From positions 5,684-20,675 of the forward strand of contig DLUN01000187.1 of assembly GCA_003444615.1 (NCBI GenBank): 14,992 nt of DNA, written 5' to 3'. The translations under genes and the position numbers were made by a program. Source of the stretch: Syntrophomonas sp. Lineage in GTDB: Bacteria > Bacillota > Syntrophomonadia > Syntrophomonadales > Syntrophomonadaceae. The notes under the pieces were generated by a model. The model searched no databases. It saw nothing but the letters and a program-made list of their open reading frames with translations, and was not told the DNA's origin. Shown one piece after another: positions 8,206 through 14,992 of this stretch; within the stretch, counting starts at the first letter, position 1; the number at the start of each line of letters is the position of its first letter.

Positions 8206-9366
8206 ATGAATAAGCGGGAAATACCTAAAGGACTGCGAGATCTCCTGCCGGATGAAGTCGCCGTAAAAAGAAGTATGGAACAGAAGGCTGCTGCCCTGTT
8301 TACCAGTTACGGATATCGGGAAGTGGTTACCCCTACTTTCGAATACCTGGATGTGGTTGAGGCCGGGACAGGAGGCGATATTCGCAAAGAGCTGTTCATG
8401 TTTATGGATCGGGAAGGGGGCATATTGTGCTTACGCCCTGAAATGACCGTGTCTATTGCCCGACTAGCTGCCACCCATATGCAGGATGAAAATTTTCCCC
8501 AACGCCTTTATTACATGTGCAATGTCTTTCGCCATGTACAACCTCAGCGTGCTCAATATCGTGAGTTTTGGCAGTTGGGTATTGAATTATTAGGAGCTTC
8601 AGGTATTTGGGCTGACGCCGAAGTCATTACCATTGCTGCTAAGACCCTGGGCGAGATGGGTCTCATCGATTTTAAGATCAGTTTGAATCAAATTGCCATT
8701 TTTAATAGCCTCTTAAATGACAGTGGGCTAAAAGAAGAAGACCAAAATCGGATCCGTAATCTGGTGGAGAGAAAAGATTTGGTAGAATTGTCCCGGGTCC
8801 TGGAGAGGCTGGATATTAAAGATGCTATTAAAGAAAGCATTGCCTTGATGCCAGTGTTGCATGGGGGCTTGGAAGTAATAAACCGGATACCTTACGCTGA
8901 ACATAATCGTCAGGCTGCCGAAGCCATAGGAGAACTGGAAAAGATCTATCAAGCTTTAAAACTCTGCGGTGTTATTGATCATATTGTATTAGACCTGGGA
9001 GTTTTGCGCGGTCTGGATTATTATACCGGGGTAGTTTTTGAAGGATATTCTCCCGACCTGGGATATGGTCTGTTGGGAGGGGGACGTTATGATAACCTGA
9101 TGGGGCATTTTGGCTTCCCCCGGCCCGCTACCGGGTTTGCCCTGGGCTTGGATCGCCTGGCTTTGGTGATTGACCGCCCTCAGGAATTACCGCGCCGCTT
9201 TTTGGTAGGGGGAACAGATTTTGCGGCCGTAGTGGCTGAGGCGGACCGGCTACGCCAGCAGGGGTGCATCGTGGAAATGGATGTAGAGGGCGGCAGTAAA
9301 GAACAATTGCAGAACAAACTGCAAGGCCGCAGAGACTATCATCTCATCTATCTGGGAGAAGATTAA
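8206..9366 (+). CDS. hisZ: ATP phosphoribosyltransferase regulatory subunit
   Basis: A paralogue of histidyl-tRNA synthetase that binds short HisG and supplies its allosteric control. The 386-residue protein has the class II synthetase catalytic fold: PKGLRDLLP (7-15), LRPEMT (76-81), motif 2 region FRHVQPQRAQYREFWQLG (108-125), RGLDYYTGVVFE (268-279), GGGRYDNL (291-298) and motif 3 ATGFALGLDRL (308-318). It is shorter than a genuine HisRS (about 420), with only a reduced C-terminal piece where the anticodon-binding domain would be. A true HisRS is the alternative, but direct linkage to a 217-residue HisG lacking its own regulatory domain settles it as HisZ. It starts one base after yerC, with AGAGGAGAG at 8191-8199. 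Confidence 0.95.
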   Translation: MNKREIPKGLRDLLPDEVAVKRSMEQKAAALFTSYGYREVVTPTFEYLDVVEAGTGGDIRKELFMFMDREGGILCLRPEMTVSIARLAATHMQDENFPQRLYYMCNVFRHVQPQRAQYREFWQLGIELLGASGIWADAEVITIAAKTLGEMGLIDFKISLNQIAIFNSLLNDSGLKEEDQNRIRNLVERKDLVELSRVLERLDIKDAIKESIALMPVLHGGLEVINRIPYAEHNRQAAEAIGELEKIYQALKLCGVIDHIVLDLGVLRGLDYYTGVVFEGYSPDLGYGLLGGGRYDNLMGHFGFPRPATGFALGLDRLALVIDRPQELPRRFLVGGTDFAAVVAEADRLRQQGCIVEMDVEGGSKEQLQNKLQGRRDYHLIYLGED

Positions 9367-9374
9367 GGAGGTGA
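9365..9374 (+). promoter_or_regulatory. Near-perfect ribosome binding site of hisG
   Basis: AAGGAGGTGA is fully complementary to the 3' end of typical 16S rRNA. It lies six bases before the hisG ATG and overlaps the hisZ stop codon. It is the strongest translation signal in the his cluster and may set HisG above HisZ output. Confidence 0.8.
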
Positions 9375-9380
9375 ACCCCT

Positions 9381-10034
9381 ATGGCCGATTATTTAACCAT
9401 TGCTCTGTCCAAAGGCAATCTCCTCAAACCTACTTTAGAGATGTTTTCAGCAGTAGGGCTGCCCACTGACGGAGTAGATGAGGACAGCCGCAACATGGTG
9501 TTTTCCTATGAAGAACCGACCATAAAATATATTATGTGCCGCCCCACTGATGTTCCCACCTATGTAGAACAAGGAGCGGCTGACCTGGGGATAGTAGGCA
9601 AAGATGTCATAGAGGAACAGTCCCGGGATGTTTTCGAACTGGTGGATTTAGGATATGGATACTGTCGTTTTGTAGTAGCTGGTCCGGAAAAATATAAGGG
9701 AACAGCGATAAAGGGATTCAATTACAAGCGGGCCGCCACCAAATTTCCAGTGGTAGCAGAGCGATTTTTTCGCAGCCAGGGTTTGCAGGTGGAAATCATA
9801 AAACTCCATGGCAATATAGAACTAGCTCCCATTATGGGGTTGGCCGATATTATTGTCGATATAGTATCAACAGGAAGGACTCTGCGGGAAAACAACCTGG
9901 TGGAACTGGTGAATATCATGGACTCTACTACCCGCTTGATTTGCAACAGGGTCAGCTACCGTACCAAACATGAACAGATACAACCTCTGGTAGAATTGAT
10001 ACAAAAAACGGTGAAAAGAGGGATGACCTCATGA
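9381..10034 (+). CDS. hisG: ATP phosphoribosyltransferase, short form
   Basis: First step of histidine synthesis: ATP plus PRPP gives phosphoribosyl-ATP. At 217 residues it is the short form, which lacks the C-terminal ACT-like histidine-binding domain (about 80 residues) of the long form and depends on HisZ, encoded immediately upstream. Visible motifs are the N-terminal IALSKGNLLKPTLEM (7-21), DLGIVGKDV (68-76) and the PRPP-binding segment DIIVDIVSTGRTLREN (156-171). The family enzyme is feedback-inhibited by histidine through HisZ in a hetero-octamer. The stop overlaps the hisD start by four bases (ATGA), giving coupled translation. It shares PRPP demand with the purF product upstream. Confidence 0.97.
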   Translation: MADYLTIALSKGNLLKPTLEMFSAVGLPTDGVDEDSRNMVFSYEEPTIKYIMCRPTDVPTYVEQGAADLGIVGKDVIEEQSRDVFELVDLGYGYCRFVVAGPEKYKGTAIKGFNYKRAATKFPVVAERFFRSQGLQVEIIKLHGNIELAPIMGLADIIVDIVSTGRTLRENNLVELVNIMDSTTRLICNRVSYRTKHEQIQPLVELIQKTVKRGMTS

Positions 10035-11326
10035 AACTAAGAAGAATTGAAGCCGATAGTCCAGAACTGGAACAATTTATTGAAGGCACCTATACCGATC
10101 AAAAACAATTTGAAGGACAGGTGGCTAATATTGCTGAAGAAGTTAGAAAACGGGGCGACCTGGCCATATTTGACCTTACAGCCAAATATGACGGCGCTTC
10201 TATAGATCACAGTAATTTTATGGTTTCCGATGAGGAAATAGAAAAAGCTTATGATTTGGTGGATGATGAATACCTGCATGCTCTGCGGGAGGCCATAGAT
10301 AATATATACCAATTTCATCATCGCCAACTGCGCAATTCCTGGATGGAACCTGATGAAAAAGGTAATATTCTGGGACAGATTTATAGACCCTTGAACCGGG
10401 TGGGCATATATGTACCGGGTGGAACTGCTGCTTATCCCTCTTCTGTACTTATGAATGCCATTCCCGCTCAAGTAGCTGGTGTAAAAGAAATAGCCATGGT
10501 AACCCCACCCGCCCAAGACGGCAGCCTCAACCCTTATACCCTGGTAGCGGCAGCTGAACTGGGCTTGGAAGAAATATATAAAATGGGTGGAGCTCAGGCG
10601 GTGTTCGCTTTAGCCTGGGGAACAGATACGGTTCCTAAAGTGGATCTTATCAGCGGGCCGGGAAATATTTATGTAACCCTGGCTAAGAAAATGGTCTACG
10701 GTGATGTAAATATAGACATGTTAGCAGGTCCTAGTGAGATCCTCATAATTGCCGATGAAAGTGCTAACCCAGTCTATTTAGCTGCTGACCTGATGTCCCA
10801 GGCGGAACACGATCCTTTAGCCCGTAGCATTCTGGTAACAGATGATGGGAGTTTGATACCGCAAGTGGAAGCTGAGTTGCAGCGGCAGGTGGACTCCTTA
10901 CCTCGTCGTGATGTTATCGAGAAAGCTATTAATACATATGGAGCGGCCATAGTAACCGAGAGTCTGGCAGAAAGCTGCCGGATTGCTAATATGATTGCTC
11001 CTGAGCATTTGGAAATAATGGTAGATAAGCCTTTTGAAATACTGCATCTAATCGAAAATGCCGGTGCCATATTTATGGGACATCATACCCCGGAACCGGT
11101 AGGTGATTACTTTGCCGGTCCTAATCATATCCTGCCCACCGGTGGAACAGCTCGTTTTTATTCTCCAGTAACTGTGGATACTTTCCGCAAAGCCTCCAGT
11201 TTGCTCTGCTACTCTCCAGCGGGACTTCTGGAAAGTGCGGATAAAATCATTAAACTAGCTACAGTAGAGGGGTTAACAGCTCATGCCAATTCTATCAAAG
11301 TGAGAAAGGAGAAGGCCGATGAGTGA
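10031..11326 (+). CDS. hisD: Histidinol dehydrogenase
   Basis: Zinc- and NAD-dependent four-electron oxidation of L-histidinol to L-histidine, the last two steps of the pathway. At 431 residues it is full length. Conserved parts are RVGIYVPGGTAAYPSSVLM (123-141), LISGPGNIYVTLAKK (206-220) and DMLAGPSEILIIAD (229-242). The zinc ligands correspond to Gln257 and His260 (SQAEHDP), Asp359 (GDYFAGPNHILPTGG) and His418 (TAHANSIKVR). The catalytic Glu325-His326 are in APEHLE. It begins in the hisG stop (ATGA) and runs eight bases into hisB. In many relatives hisC follows hisD; here hisB follows directly. Confidence 0.98.
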   Translation: MKLRRIEADSPELEQFIEGTYTDQKQFEGQVANIAEEVRKRGDLAIFDLTAKYDGASIDHSNFMVSDEEIEKAYDLVDDEYLHALREAIDNIYQFHHRQLRNSWMEPDEKGNILGQIYRPLNRVGIYVPGGTAAYPSSVLMNAIPAQVAGVKEIAMVTPPAQDGSLNPYTLVAAAELGLEEIYKMGGAQAVFALAWGTDTVPKVDLISGPGNIYVTLAKKMVYGDVNIDMLAGPSEILIIADESANPVYLAADLMSQAEHDPLARSILVTDDGSLIPQVEAELQRQVDSLPRRDVIEKAINTYGAAIVTESLAESCRIANMIAPEHLEIMVDKPFEILHLIENAGAIFMGHHTPEPVGDYFAGPNHILPTGGTARFYSPVTVDTFRKASSLLCYSPAGLLESADKIIKLATVEGLTAHANSIKVRKEKADE

Positions 11327-11915
11327 TGAGATCAGAAGTGCGGATATCCAAAGGAAAACCACGGAAACCGAAGTACTGCTCCAAATAGGGCTAGACGGTA
11401 CCGGACGTCATCAAATTGACACGGAAATCCCTTTTCTCAGTCATTTGCTCACTTTGTTTGCGGTGCACAGCCTGTGTGACTTAAAAATCACGGCACGGGG
11501 AGATATTGAGGTTGACGATCATCACAGTGTAGAGGACATTGGTATTTGTTTGGGACAGGGCATTAAACAGGCTTTGGGAGACAAATGGGGCATTAACCGT
11601 TATGGTGAAGCTACCGTACCCATGGATGAAGCTCTGGTTCGCGCTGTTGTTGATTTATCAGGCCGGCCTTATCTGGTATACAATGCCGATCTGCCGCAGA
11701 AAAAGATAGGCGGTCTTTCTACTGAAAACGTGAGGGAGTTTTTTTATGCTGCTGCCGTGGCCGCTGGTATGAATCTGCACATAGATGTCATACGCGGTGA
11801 AAACTCCCACCATATAATAGAAGCTATTTTCAAGGCTTTTGCTCGGGCTTTTAGGGAAGCCATTGAGATAGAGCCGCGTATTGAGGGAGTCTGGTCCTCC
11901 AAAGGCAGCCTGTAA
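11319..11915 (+). CDS. hisB: Imidazoleglycerol-phosphate dehydratase, monofunctional
   Basis: Manganese-dependent dehydration of IGP to imidazole-acetol phosphate; the family assembles as a 24-mer. The 198 residues hold only the dehydratase, without the N-terminal HAD phosphatase of the enterobacterial fusion. Metal-binding repeats are DDHHSVED (66-73) and NSHHIIEA (162-169), with GMNLHI (150-155) between. The first metal-site segment is unusual: it reads TEIPFLSHLL (35-44) where the family usually has TGIPFLDHML, so the near-invariant Asp is Ser41, while His42 is kept. Start: AAAGGAGAAGG just upstream, overlapping the hisD end by eight bases. The rest of the protein looks intact, so I expect it to be active. 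Confidence 0.96.
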   Translation: MSDEIRSADIQRKTTETEVLLQIGLDGTGRHQIDTEIPFLSHLLTLFAVHSLCDLKITARGDIEVDDHHSVEDIGICLGQGIKQALGDKWGINRYGEATVPMDEALVRAVVDLSGRPYLVYNADLPQKKIGGLSTENVREFFYAAAVAAGMNLHIDVIRGENSHHIIEAIFKAFARAFREAIEIEPRIEGVWSSKGSL

Positions 11916-11921
11916 TAAACC

Positions 11922-11927
11922 AGGAGG
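11922..11927 (+). promoter_or_regulatory. Ribosome binding site bearing on the hisH start
   Basis: AGGAGG is followed by two in-frame TTG codons, at 11930 (two bases away) and 11939 (eleven bases away). The first is too close. The second gives the canonical HisH beginning MIAIINYGLGNL, so 11939 is preferred although its spacing is long. Confidence 0.6.
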
Positions 11928-11938
11928 TATTGAACTGC

Positions 11939-12550
11939 TTGATTGCCATTATTAATTATGGCCTAGGAAACCTGGCCAGTGTACAAAACGCCTTCCGCCA
12001 AGTAGGTCATCCAAGTCTGGTAACTGATCAGCCGGAACAGATCCTCCGGTCTGAAAGAGTAGTTTTACCTGGGGTGGGGGCCTTTGCTGATGGTATGAAC
12101 AGTCTGATAAAAACTGGTTTAATAGATGTGGTATATGAAGTAGTACATAGGGGAATTCCTCTGCTGGGTATATGTTTAGGTATGCAGATGTTTTTTCCCA
12201 CCAGTGAAGAAGCAGGAATGCATAAGGGGTTAGGTTTAATTCCTGGTAGGGTAAGGCGTTTCCAGTTGCCGAGTCCATATAAGGTGCCGCATATGGGTTG
12301 GAACCAAATTACACCAGTGGGAAACAGTAAGCTGTTTAAGGATATCCCTGCCGGCAGCTATGTATATTTCGCCCATTCATTTTATACTGAACCTCAGGAC
12401 AGCTATGTAAGATCTGCTACCACCGATTATGGAATTGGTTTTACCTGTGCCGTTGCAAAAGGCAGCATTTTGGGAGTCCAGTTCCACCCGGAAAAATCTG
12501 GCTTAGTAGGACTTACAATGCTCCGCAATTTTAAGGAGTTGAAACTATGA
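11939..12550 (+). CDS. hisH: Imidazole glycerol phosphate synthase, glutaminase subunit
   Basis: Class I glutamine amidotransferase that supplies ammonia through a channel to HisF. The 203 residues start at TTG 11939, which yields the standard MIAIINYGLGNL; a TTG nine bases earlier would add three residues but lies too close to the AGGAGG. The catalytic triad is Cys79 (LLGICLGMQ), His183 and Glu185 (VQFHPEKSG). The oxyanion segment LPGVGAF is at 43-49. The rare TTG start may moderate output relative to neighbours. It lies 23 bases after hisB and overlaps hisA by four bases (ATGA). Confidence 0.96.
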   Translation: MIAIINYGLGNLASVQNAFRQVGHPSLVTDQPEQILRSERVVLPGVGAFADGMNSLIKTGLIDVVYEVVHRGIPLLGICLGMQMFFPTSEEAGMHKGLGLIPGRVRRFQLPSPYKVPHMGWNQITPVGNSKLFKDIPAGSYVYFAHSFYTEPQDSYVRSATTDYGIGFTCAVAKGSILGVQFHPEKSGLVGLTMLRNFKELKL

Positions 12551-13278
12551 TTATATTTCCAGCCATAGATTTGAAAGATGGTCAGTGTGTTCGGCTAGTC
12601 CAAGGCAAAGCAGACCAGCAGACTGTCTATTCCAGTACTCCTGCTGACGTAGCCCGCAGCTTTCAGCGGCTTGGAGCTCGCTGGCTGCATATTGTAGATT
12701 TGGACGGAGCTTTTCAGGGTAAACCCAGCAACATTAAAGCCATTGAAGCTATTGCAGATGCAGTGACCATACCTTTTCAGGTAGGCGGGGGGCTGCGCAG
12801 CCAAAGTGATGTAGAAAGGCTTTTGAAGGCAGGAGCCAGCCGGGTTATAATAGGAACTCGAGCGGTAGAAGGACCTGATTTTGTTAAACAATTACTTGAT
12901 GAGTTTGGCAACGAGAAGATAGTGCTGGGATTGGACGCCAAAGATGGGAAAGTAGCGGTTAAGGGATGGGTAGAAACGGTCGAGTTAACCGCGGTAGATT
13001 TGGGAAAACAGATGAAGGAGTTAGGTATACGGACTGCGGTGTATACGGATGTATCCCGGGATGGACTTTTAGCTGGACCGAATTTAGAGATGACCCGACA
13101 GGTAGCGATAGAAACTGGATTATTTATTATAGCTTCGGGAGGAATTTCCTCTGTGGAGCATATCAGGTCTATAAAGGCAATGGAAAGCCATGGGGTAGCA
13201 GGAGCTATTATCGGCAAAGCCCTTTATGAAGGTAAAATTAGTGTGGCTCAAGCCCTGGAAGCGGCTAATGGAAAGTGA
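12547..13278 (+). CDS. hisA: ProFAR isomerase (phosphoribosylformimino-AICAR-P isomerase)
   Basis: Amadori-type isomerisation of ProFAR to PRFAR, a beta/alpha barrel of 243 residues. The catalytic aspartates are Asp8 (FPAIDLKDG) and Asp130 (LGLDAKDG). Phosphate-binding loops of the two half-barrels are VGGGLRS (79-85) and the ASGGISS segment near the C-terminus; YTDVSRDG (166-173) is also typical. The half-barrel symmetry is shared with HisF two genes on. No PriA-like dual role is suggested; it sits in a his cluster, and trp genes are absent. It starts in the hisH stop (ATGA). Confidence 0.97.
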   Translation: MIIFPAIDLKDGQCVRLVQGKADQQTVYSSTPADVARSFQRLGARWLHIVDLDGAFQGKPSNIKAIEAIADAVTIPFQVGGGLRSQSDVERLLKAGASRVIIGTRAVEGPDFVKQLLDEFGNEKIVLGLDAKDGKVAVKGWVETVELTAVDLGKQMKELGIRTAVYTDVSRDGLLAGPNLEMTRQVAIETGLFIIASGGISSVEHIRSIKAMESHGVAGAIIGKALYEGKISVAQALEAANGK

Positions 13279-13290
13279 TGTGATAGTGAA

Positions 13291-14046
13291 ATGCTGGCGA
13301 AGAGAATTATTCCCTGTCTAGATGTTTATAACGGACGGGTGGTTAAAGGTATAAATTTCATGAACCTTCGGGATGCAGGTGATCCCGTAGAGCTGGCCTC
13401 CTTTTATGATCAGGAAGGAGCCGATGAACTGGTGTTTTTGGATATAAGTGCCTCCCATGAAGGACGCAAAACCATGGTTGAGGTGGTGCGTCGCACAGCG
13501 GAACAAGTGTTTATACCCTTTGCGGTGGGAGGAGGCATCAGCACTGTTGATGATATTCGCAGTCTGCTGATGGCTGGGGCTGACAAAGTATCCGTCAATT
13601 CAGCCGCCGTAAAAGATCCATCCATAATTACCGAAGGGGCCCGCCAATTCGGCAGCCAATGCATGGTGGTAGCTATTGATGCACGCAAGAATGGATCATC
13701 TTATCAGGTATACATCAACGGAGGACGGATTGACACAGGCAAAGATGCTCTGGAATGGGCTCAGGAGGCTGAGCACCGCGGGGCTGGTGAAATCCTCTTG
13801 ACCAGCATGGATAAGGATGGGACCAAAGATGGATATGATTTGGAGCTTACCGCTATGATCAGCGATCAGGTGGAGATTCCCGTTATAGCCTCTGGAGGAG
13901 CAGGTAATCTGGACCACCTATATCAGGCGGTTACCATCGGCCGGGCTGATGCAGTGTTATGCGCTTCCATTTTTCATTACCGGGAATATACCATTAAGGA
14001 AGCTAAGCAGTATTTGCGTGAAAAAGGAGTATCGGTGCGCTTATGA
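13291..14046 (+). CDS. hisF: Imidazole glycerol phosphate synthase, cyclase subunit
   Basis: Uses ammonia from HisH to convert PRFAR into IGP and AICAR. The AICAR released is the substrate of PurH encoded upstream. The protein is a beta/alpha barrel of 251 residues. Catalytic Asp11 lies in [15 protein letters not shown] (6-20) and Asp130 in VVAIDARK (126-133). The phosphate loops are VGGGIS (79-84) and the ASGGAG segment near residue 200. The start ATG has only a weak upstream site (GGAAAGTGATG) 12 bases after hisA, so reinitiation from hisA is likely. No alternative in-frame start fits better. It overlaps hisIE by four bases. Confidence 0.98.
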   Translation: MLAKRIIPCLDVYNGRVVKGINFMNLRDAGDPVELASFYDQEGADELVFLDISASHEGRKTMVEVVRRTAEQVFIPFAVGGGISTVDDIRSLLMAGADKVSVNSAAVKDPSIITEGARQFGSQCMVVAIDARKNGSSYQVYINGGRIDTGKDALEWAQEAEHRGAGEILLTSMDKDGTKDGYDLELTAMISDQVEIPVIASGGAGNLDHLYQAVTIGRADAVLCASIFHYREYTIKEAKQYLREKGVSVRL

Positions 14047-14687
14047 AGCAACTTAAGTTTAATGAGCAGGGGTTGATTCCAGCCATTGTTCAAGATGTTA
14101 ATTCCGGGCAGGTATTAATGATGGCTTACATGAACCAGGAAGCTCTTGATAAGACTGTGGCTTCCGGGCAAACCTGGTTTTATTCCCGCAGTCGGCAGTG
14201 TTTGTGGAAGAAGGGGGAAACCTCCGGCAATATTCAAGCTGTGCAGGAAATCCGCTATGATTGTGACCAGGATACTCTGCTAGTATTGGTAGAACAAACC
14301 GGAGCCGCCTGCCACACGGGGCATTATTCCTGCTTTTATCGTACTCTGGATGGGCAGGAAAAAGAGCCCGCTTTATTTGATGCCGCCCAGGTTTATCAAG
14401 GTAAAGAAGGTCCGGCTATTTTGCTAGAATTAATGGAGGTTATCCGCCAGCGGCAAAAGGATAGACCCGAAGGCTCCTATACCACCTATCTGTTTAATGA
14501 AGGTATTGATAAAATCCTCAAAAAAGTGGGTGAGGAATCCGCTGAGGTTATAATTGCCGCCAAAAACCCGGACAACTCAGAATTGATTTATGAAGTCGGC
14601 GATATGATATACCATTTGCTAGTGCTTTTAGTGGAGAAGGGCGTTGATATAACCGAAATCTTTGCCGAGCTGCGCTCCCGCCGCTAG
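14043..14687 (+). CDS. hisIE: Bifunctional phosphoribosyl-AMP cyclohydrolase / phosphoribosyl-ATP pyrophosphatase
   Basis: Carries out steps two and three of histidine synthesis: PR-ATP to PR-AMP (HisE part), then ring opening to ProFAR (HisI part). The N-terminal HisI domain (1 to about 110) shows [19 protein letters not shown] (45-63) and [25 protein letters not shown] (73-97). Cys74, Cys90 and Cys97 match the zinc site, and Asp73/75/77 the magnesium site. The C-terminal HisE helical domain (about 125-214) has [16 protein letters not shown] (160-175) and [14 protein letters not shown] (183-196). The length of 214 is normal for the fusion. The start is coupled to hisF through ATGA. It is the last gene before the contig end. 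Confidence 0.97.
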   Translation: MKQLKFNEQGLIPAIVQDVNSGQVLMMAYMNQEALDKTVASGQTWFYSRSRQCLWKKGETSGNIQAVQEIRYDCDQDTLLVLVEQTGAACHTGHYSCFYRTLDGQEKEPALFDAAQVYQGKEGPAILLELMEVIRQRQKDRPEGSYTTYLFNEGIDKILKKVGEESAEVIIAAKNPDNSELIYEVGDMIYHLLVLLVEKGVDITEIFAELRSRR

Positions 14688-14943
14688 AAAATTATACAGG
14701 TGAGCACGGGAACCTGCCCCTGCTAATTCGGTGAGGTTCTGTTTCGCCAAAGGGGGTAGGGGGCGATGCCCACATGCCTCGCAATTATCACCTTGGTACA
14801 GACCACGATGAATGAAAGCATTGCTGGTCGGCTTAAGCAGGAGTATTAGCCGGCGAGCGACGTACGACGAGCCGTTGCAACAGACGGCGAAACTGAGGGC
14901 TGCGAAGCGGAGTGAGAAACAGGAGGTTTCGAGCAGCGAGGAC
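14688..14943 (+). other. Non-coding tail after hisIE with inverted repeats
   Basis: About 256 bases with no credible gene. It begins GAAAATTATACAGGTGA, of which TACAGGTGA also occurs at the right end of the purD-leader element (5857-5865). Local hairpins follow. GAACCT at 14710-14715 can pair with AGGTTC at 14734-14739, while CCCCTGC at 14717-14723 can pair with GTAGGGG at 14756-14762. GGGCGATGCCC (14761-14771) is a small stem-loop. After the repeat copy, GCCGT (14871-14875) pairs with ACGGC (14884-14888), and GAAAC (14916-14920) with GTTTC (14926-14930). None is followed by a T-run, so no classical his terminator is seen. Confidence 0.5.
14779..14857 (+). repeat. Dispersed repeat, copy B (after hisIE)
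   Basis: Second copy of the repeat in the purH-purD gap, in the same orientation. Identity covers 14798-14850 with one mismatch at 14830, then CGG-CGAG with a one-base deletion. After 14857 the sequence departs from copy A: the long hairpin arm is present on its left side (GGAGTATTAGCCGG), but its partner is not found before the contig ends. Either copy B carries a longer insert in that hairpin or it is truncated. Confidence 0.85.
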
Positions 14944-14992
14944 CTGTCTCTTATACACATCTCCGCTCCCACGGGACTAAGGCGAATCTCGG
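14944..14992 (+). other. Sequencing adapter read-through (Tn5 mosaic end, Nextera type), not genomic
   Basis: Bases 14944-14962 are exactly the 19-base Tn5 mosaic end in its read-through orientation. Bases 14963-14977 match the Nextera i7-side adapter (CCGAGCCCACGAGAC) with three differences. TAAGGCGA at 14978-14985 equals the N701 index, and ATCTCG at 14986-14991 begins the P7 sequence. On the reverse strand the mosaic end translates as the well-known artefact peptide MCIRDR. These bases should be trimmed. Confidence 0.97.

Noticed and set aside
10037..10516. Reverse-strand 159-residue open frame opposite hisD
   Set aside because: Fully antisense to a well-conserved enzyme, no ribosome site or motif; a shadow frame. 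The other reverse-strand frames opposite pur and his genes were rejected for the same reason.
14798..14943. Group II intron or retron fragment
   Set aside because: No domain V-like motif, no reverse transcriptase gene, and the related copy A is a compact 214-base element.
14628..14972. Reverse-strand open frame of 114 residues at the contig end
   Set aside because: It starts inside Nextera adapter (MCIRDR), then crosses a non-coding repeat and the antisense of hisIE. It is an artefact.

Overview
The window is a 15 kb contig end from a bacterium. It carries two anabolic gene clusters on the same strand: a de novo purine cluster (purB partial, purF, purM, purN, purH, purD; 1-7171) and a histidine cluster (hisZ, hisG, hisD, hisB, hisH, hisA, hisF, hisIE; 8206-14687). 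Two small genes lie between them: an HD-domain phosphohydrolase (7223-7885) and a TrpR-like YerC/YecD-family DNA-binding protein (7905-8204). All genes are on the + strand. Most junctions are ATGA overlaps or gaps under 60 bases, so long polycistronic transcripts are likely.

The gene content points to Firmicutes, most probably Clostridia. PurF is the type with a propeptide and 4Fe-4S cysteines. HisG is the short form paired with HisZ. A YerC-like gene heads the his genes, HisI and HisE are fused, and the ribosome binding sites are strong AGGAGG types. Base composition looks moderate (not computed). Placement in a Syntrophomonas-like lineage is only a guess.

The pathways are chemically connected. 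HisH/HisF release AICAR while making the imidazole ring, and PurH (4082-5599) turns AICAR into IMP. PurF and HisG both consume PRPP. No hisC or histidinol-phosphatase gene is present, and purE/K/C/S/Q/L are not between the purine genes seen here.

The only gene-free stretches over 250 bases are the purH-purD gap (5600-5884) and the tail after hisIE (14688-14992). Both carry copies of one dispersed repeat: a 53-base block with one mismatch, 5659-5711 against 14798-14850. In the purH-purD gap the repeat is part of a roughly 214-base element that can close on itself with a 12-pair terminal helix and contains further hairpins. It is either a small palindromic (MITE-like) mobile element or a structured leader RNA of purD, and is the least explained feature in the window.

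The last 49 bases (14944-14992) are not genomic. They are Tn5/Nextera sequencing adapter with a recognisable index, so the contig ends in adapter read-through just past the second repeat copy.
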